DNA from: RYN-133 sp036497285 | GTDB taxonomy: Bacteria > Actinomycetota > Actinomycetes > Mycobacteriales > Jatrophihabitantaceae | Reading direction: 5' to 3' | DNA: 24,962 bases | Assembly (NCBI GenBank): GCA_036497285.1 | Contig: DASXJR010000087.1 | Location: forward strand, 1-24,962 | Shown: positions 22,479-24,962 of the stretch, one piece after another | How positions within the stretch are numbered: position 1 is the first letter of the stretch | How the letters are laid out: the number at the start of each line of letters is the position of its first letter | The notes under the pieces: model-generated | Told to the model about the DNA's origin: nothing | Seen by the model: the letters and a program-made list of their open reading frames with translations, nothing else | Databases searched by the model: none | Position numbers and translations under genes: made by a program

Positions 22479-23714
22479 CTACAGCGGGTCGCGCACGAGC
22501 GGGCACGTCATGCATCGGGCTCCGCCACGTCCGCGGCCGAGTTCGCCGCCCGACACGGCGAGCACCTCGATGCCGTGGTCTTCGAGCATTCCGTTGGTCG
22601 CCACGTTCCGGTCGTAGCCGACCACCACGCCGGGCGCGATCGCGAAGTAGTTGTTGCCGTCGCTCCACTGCTCGCGCTCGGCCGCCGCGGCGTCGCCGCC
22701 CGCACGCAGGATGTCGACCCGCTCGACCTCGAGGGCATCCGCCAGCGCGATCGGTAAGCGGTCGACCGACTCGACATGCAACGGCTCGCGTTCGTCCTGC
22801 CCCGGTGTGATCCGCCAGGCCCGCAGCGCGTCGAGATCGAGGTGCGGGTACGCCACGAACGTTGCCACGTCGACCATCGTGAGCACGGTGTCGAGGTGCA
22901 TGGTCGCGCGGGCCGACGGGATGTCGACAGCGACCACCACATTCGCCGCACGAGCGCTGAACAGCCGGCGGGCGAGCAGTTCGACAGCGGTGGGCGTGGT
23001 GCGCTCCCCCATCCCGATCAGCACTGCACCAGGGGCGAGCACGAGCAGGTCACCGCCTTCCAACGTGGCCGGGCGGTGATCGCGATCGTCGTCGCCGTAG
23101 TAGAACTCGAACGGCGCGTCACGGAACATCGGGTGGAAGCGATAGACCGCGCGGGTGTGCACCGACTCGCGTTGCCGCGCGAGCATTGCCATCGGGTTCA
23201 CCGTGACACCCGAGGCGATCCATGCCGAGTTGTCGCGCTGGAACAGCGTGTTGGGCAGCGGCGGCAGCACCAGGTCGTCGGCGGCGAGAGCCTGCCACCG
23301 CAGGCTCGGCGAGCGCGGCGCCTGCAGTTCCGACTTGAGCACGCCGCCGATCAACAGCTCGGCCATGGTCACCGCGTCGACGTCGTCCAGACGTACCCGC
23401 ACCGACCGGGCCATCTGCTCGCCGAACCGCTCCGGTGTGCAGGTGCGGTCGAGCACGAAGCGGCGGCCGTCCGGAGTGTCGAGCGCGCCGGCGAGCAGGT
23501 CGGCGAAGCGGTGCACGGTGGCACCGCGCGCAGCCAGCACCTCGACGAAGTGGTCGTGCTCCTCGCGGGCACGCGCGGCCCATGGAACGTCGTCGAAGAG
23601 CAGGTCGTGGATGTTGCTCGGCGTCAGCCTGTCGAGCTCACGTCCGGGACGGTGAGTTATCACGTGGCGCAACGGTCCGATCTCGGAGTCGATGCGCGGG
23701 ACGACGGTGGTCAG
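22479..23714 (-). CDS. arcA: Arginine deiminase
   Basis: The predicted length is 411 residues, normal for ADI. It hydrolyses arginine to citrulline and ammonia. The guanidino-group-modifying enzyme motifs are LPNTLFQRD, LEGGDLLVL, MHLDTVLTMVD (catalytic His), and nucleophile C401 in GGARCMTCPLVRD. No ATG or GTG lies in frame near the expected N-terminus (TTVVPRIDSEIGPLRHVITH). The only sensible start is CTG at 23714, whose CTGA overlaps the upstream gene's TGA in the manner of ATGA coupling. No ornithine carbamoyltransferase, carbamate kinase or antiporter gene is next to it, so the role may be arginine supply or acid stress rather than ATP from arginine. Confidence 0.93.
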   Translation of the reverse strand: MTTVVPRIDSEIGPLRHVITHRPGRELDRLTPSNIHDLLFDDVPWAARAREEHDHFVEVLAARGATVHRFADLLAGALDTPDGRRFVLDRTCTPERFGEQMARSVRVRLDDVDAVTMAELLIGGVLKSELQAPRSPSLRWQALAADDLVLPPLPNTLFQRDNSAWIASGVTVNPMAMLARQRESVHTRAVYRFHPMFRDAPFEFYYGDDDRDHRPATLEGGDLLVLAPGAVLIGMGERTTPTAVELLARRLFSARAANVVVAVDIPSARATMHLDTVLTMVDVATFVAYPHLDLDALRAWRITPGQDEREPLHVESVDRLPIALADALEVERVDILRAGGDAAAAEREQWSDGNNYFAIAPGVVVGYDRNVATNGMLEDHGIEVLAVSGGELGRGRGGARCMTCPLVRDPL

Positions 23715-24466
23715 GGCGACGCGACCTTGGGCCGGGCGCGAGGAGCAAAGGTGAGCACCGCGACGAGTGCGGCGACGCCGATCGCGACGAGCGGACCCGC
23801 GAGGACGTGTCCGGCCGTCACCGCGACCGCGGCCGACAGTGCGACGCAGATCTGCAGTGAGGTCGCCGCCAGCGCGTTGATGCGGCGGTGCGCCGCGCGT
23901 AGCCCGTCCGGCGTCCGCGCGCCTGCGGCGACGAGGATCGTCAGCCCGCGCACCACGCCGAAGACGAGGCACACCGTGAACGCCTCGGCCGGGTCGCCGG
24001 TGAGGATCGCCAGCACGGCCACGAGGTACACCGCGGCCGTCATGATGTAGGTCGCGAAGCCGGCGCCGATCTGCACGCCGTACCCGCCGGCGTAAATCCA
24101 GCGGCGGTACTTCACCAGCCACCGTTCGTCGACCTGGCGCGGGTGGTCGGGCAGCGATCGTGCGAACACCCCGGTGTCGGAGGCAAGCGCGACCAGCGCC
24201 GCACCGAGCACGATCGCCCAGGTTGCGGTGTCGCTCGCGCCCGTCCGTCCCCAGCCGAACGCGGCCGACGCGCCGCCCGCACCGAGCAGCGCGCCGCCGA
24301 CCGACGCACCGGCCACGTACCACAGCGCGGTCAGCCAGAACCGGTTGCCGCGCGCGGTCTCGGACACCGGGTTGAGCGACGAGAGCATCGACAACCCGCA
24401 CGGCGACCACATGCCGCGCACCGCGCTGACGGCGGCGACCACGACGGCAAGCGTGAACACAGTCAT
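23711..24466 (-). CDS. Polytopic membrane protein of unknown function
   Basis: The predicted length is 251 residues with about six or seven hydrophobic helices. The first helix is followed by RGMWSPCGLSMLSSLNPVSE, a motif that faintly recalls CcdA/DsbD-like membrane proteins, but only a single Cys is there and no CcdA pair is seen, so I do not assign that family. Later segments include DERWLVKYRRWIYAGGYGVQIGAGF and VFGVVRGLTILVAAGARTPDGLR. The ATG has AGGAG upstream and overlaps the lectin gene's TGA by one base (TGATG). Its own TGA overlaps the deiminase CTG. The three genes form one coupled unit. Confidence 0.75.
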   Translation of the reverse strand: MTVFTLAVVVAAVSAVRGMWSPCGLSMLSSLNPVSETARGNRFWLTALWYVAGASVGGALLGAGGASAAFGWGRTGASDTATWAIVLGAALVALASDTGVFARSLPDHPRQVDERWLVKYRRWIYAGGYGVQIGAGFATYIMTAAVYLVAVLAILTGDPAEAFTVCLVFGVVRGLTILVAAGARTPDGLRAAHRRINALAATSLQICVALSAAVAVTAGHVLAGPLVAIGVAALVAVLTFAPRARPKVASP

Positions 24467-24962
24467 CACCAGCTCCTGGCGGGCCGGTGCCAGATGGCGC
24501 GCCGCCGGTCGTAGATGACGATCTTGGCGTCGTTGCGCAGCCGCAGCTGCACCCGGGCGCCTTTGCGCGCGGTGTGCGAGCTCCACACCTTGCCGCCGTG
24601 CTTGTTCAGGATCACCAGTTCGCCGGTGTGCAGCAGCTTGAGCACACCGCCCTCCGCCTTACCGCCCGTGTGGGTCTGCCAGATCGTGCCGCGCACGTTG
24701 CGCATATACAGGTTTCCGTACTTTCCGAACACGAGGGTGGTGTGCCGGTCGGGCGAGGTGAGCCGGTGGCCGTTGTGCAGCACGTGCCCCGACCTGAGCG
24801 TCGAGGGTGCATCCGGGTAGACCGGCAGCTTCGGAAAGGTGTTCGCGCGGGTCAGGCACGGCGCATTGTGCTCGGCGGTGTTGTTGTCGGTGGCGCTGGA
24901 CGTACCGCACGCGCCGGGGTAGAGCTGCCACGGCGGCACGCAGCTGATCTGTCGGCACACCA
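24466..24962 (-). CDS. Bulb-type (B-) lectin domain protein, 5' end outside the window
   Basis: Only the C-terminal ~165 residues are present. The frame is open to the right edge and the real start and any signal peptide lie beyond it. From about residue 55 there is a B-lectin-like domain with three beta-repeat units: TLVFGKYGNLYMRN, LKLLHTGELVILNKHGGKVWSS, and VQLRLRNDAKIVIYDRRRAIW. The mannose-binding QxDxNxVxY pattern is largely degenerate, so sugar binding is uncertain. The early part has Cys residues in CVPPWQLYPGACG and APCLTR, consistent with an exported, disulfide-bonded protein. It overlaps the membrane-protein gene by one base. Confidence 0.75.
   Translation of the reverse strand, partial: VCRQISCVPPWQLYPGACGTSSATDNNTAEHNAPCLTRANTFPKLPVYPDAPSTLRSGHVLHNGHRLTSPDRHTTLVFGKYGNLYMRNVRGTIWQTHTGGKAEGGVLKLLHTGELVILNKHGGKVWSSHTARKGARVQLRLRNDAKIVIYDRRRAIWHRPARSW

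Noticed and set aside
23711..24466. CcdA/DsbD assignment for the membrane protein
   Set aside because: Only one motif-like Cys is present and the two membrane cysteines needed for CcdA chemistry are not seen.

Overview
The window is from a high-GC actinobacterium. Pointers are strong GC bias at third codon positions, GTG/TTG starts, many apparently leaderless genes, a SigC-type ECF sigma factor, an Rv2578c-like radical SAM protein, DUF3817, and a DoxX/MauE-DsbA fusion. A Frankineae-type genus is possible, but I cannot name one. It reads mostly as chromosomal backbone rather than a mobile island.

Layout. 1-553: no gene I can defend, ending at the 3' side of a tRNA-Ala(GGC) on the minus strand (554-626). 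775-1050: a short HU protein with a strong hairpin terminator. 1103-3780 (minus): a zinc-finger membrane anti-sigma factor, a Sco1-type copper chaperone lipoprotein, and a MauE/DoxX-DsbA fusion. A SigC-like sigma factor is divergent from this set, followed by an overlapping PaaI-type thioesterase (3834-4747). Together these look like a copper/thiol-redox envelope module. 4823-6949: an NTF2-like protein and a helical-repeat regulator-like protein without an ATPase domain. 6939-9359 (minus): a secreted S53 (sedolisin) peptidase. 9408-12238 (minus): a Cu(+) P1B-ATPase with a CsoR-like operator over its -10 box, then a two-TM protein and DUF3817.

12284-13072: exonuclease III. 13117-14456 (minus): thyA-dfrA, the folate/dTMP pair. 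14654-16093: an MFS sugar porter. 16258-18059: a radical SAM protein overlapping an APH(6)-like kinase. 18069-22416: a signalling cluster ordered receiver, kinase, kinase, receiver, with no DNA-binding output domain. 22479-24962 (minus): arginine deiminase (probable CTG start), a polytopic membrane protein and a partial bulb-lectin-domain protein running off the right edge.

The points most worth a second look are: (i) the SigC/membrane anti-sigma/Sco1/MauE-DsbA cluster together with the CsoR-like site at the copper ATPase; (ii) the self-contained four-gene two-component cluster; (iii) a repeated TANNNT-N6-start-codon arrangement at six genes (N7 at a seventh), which predicts leaderless transcription. 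No CRISPR array, rRNA, insertion sequence or intact phage gene was seen.
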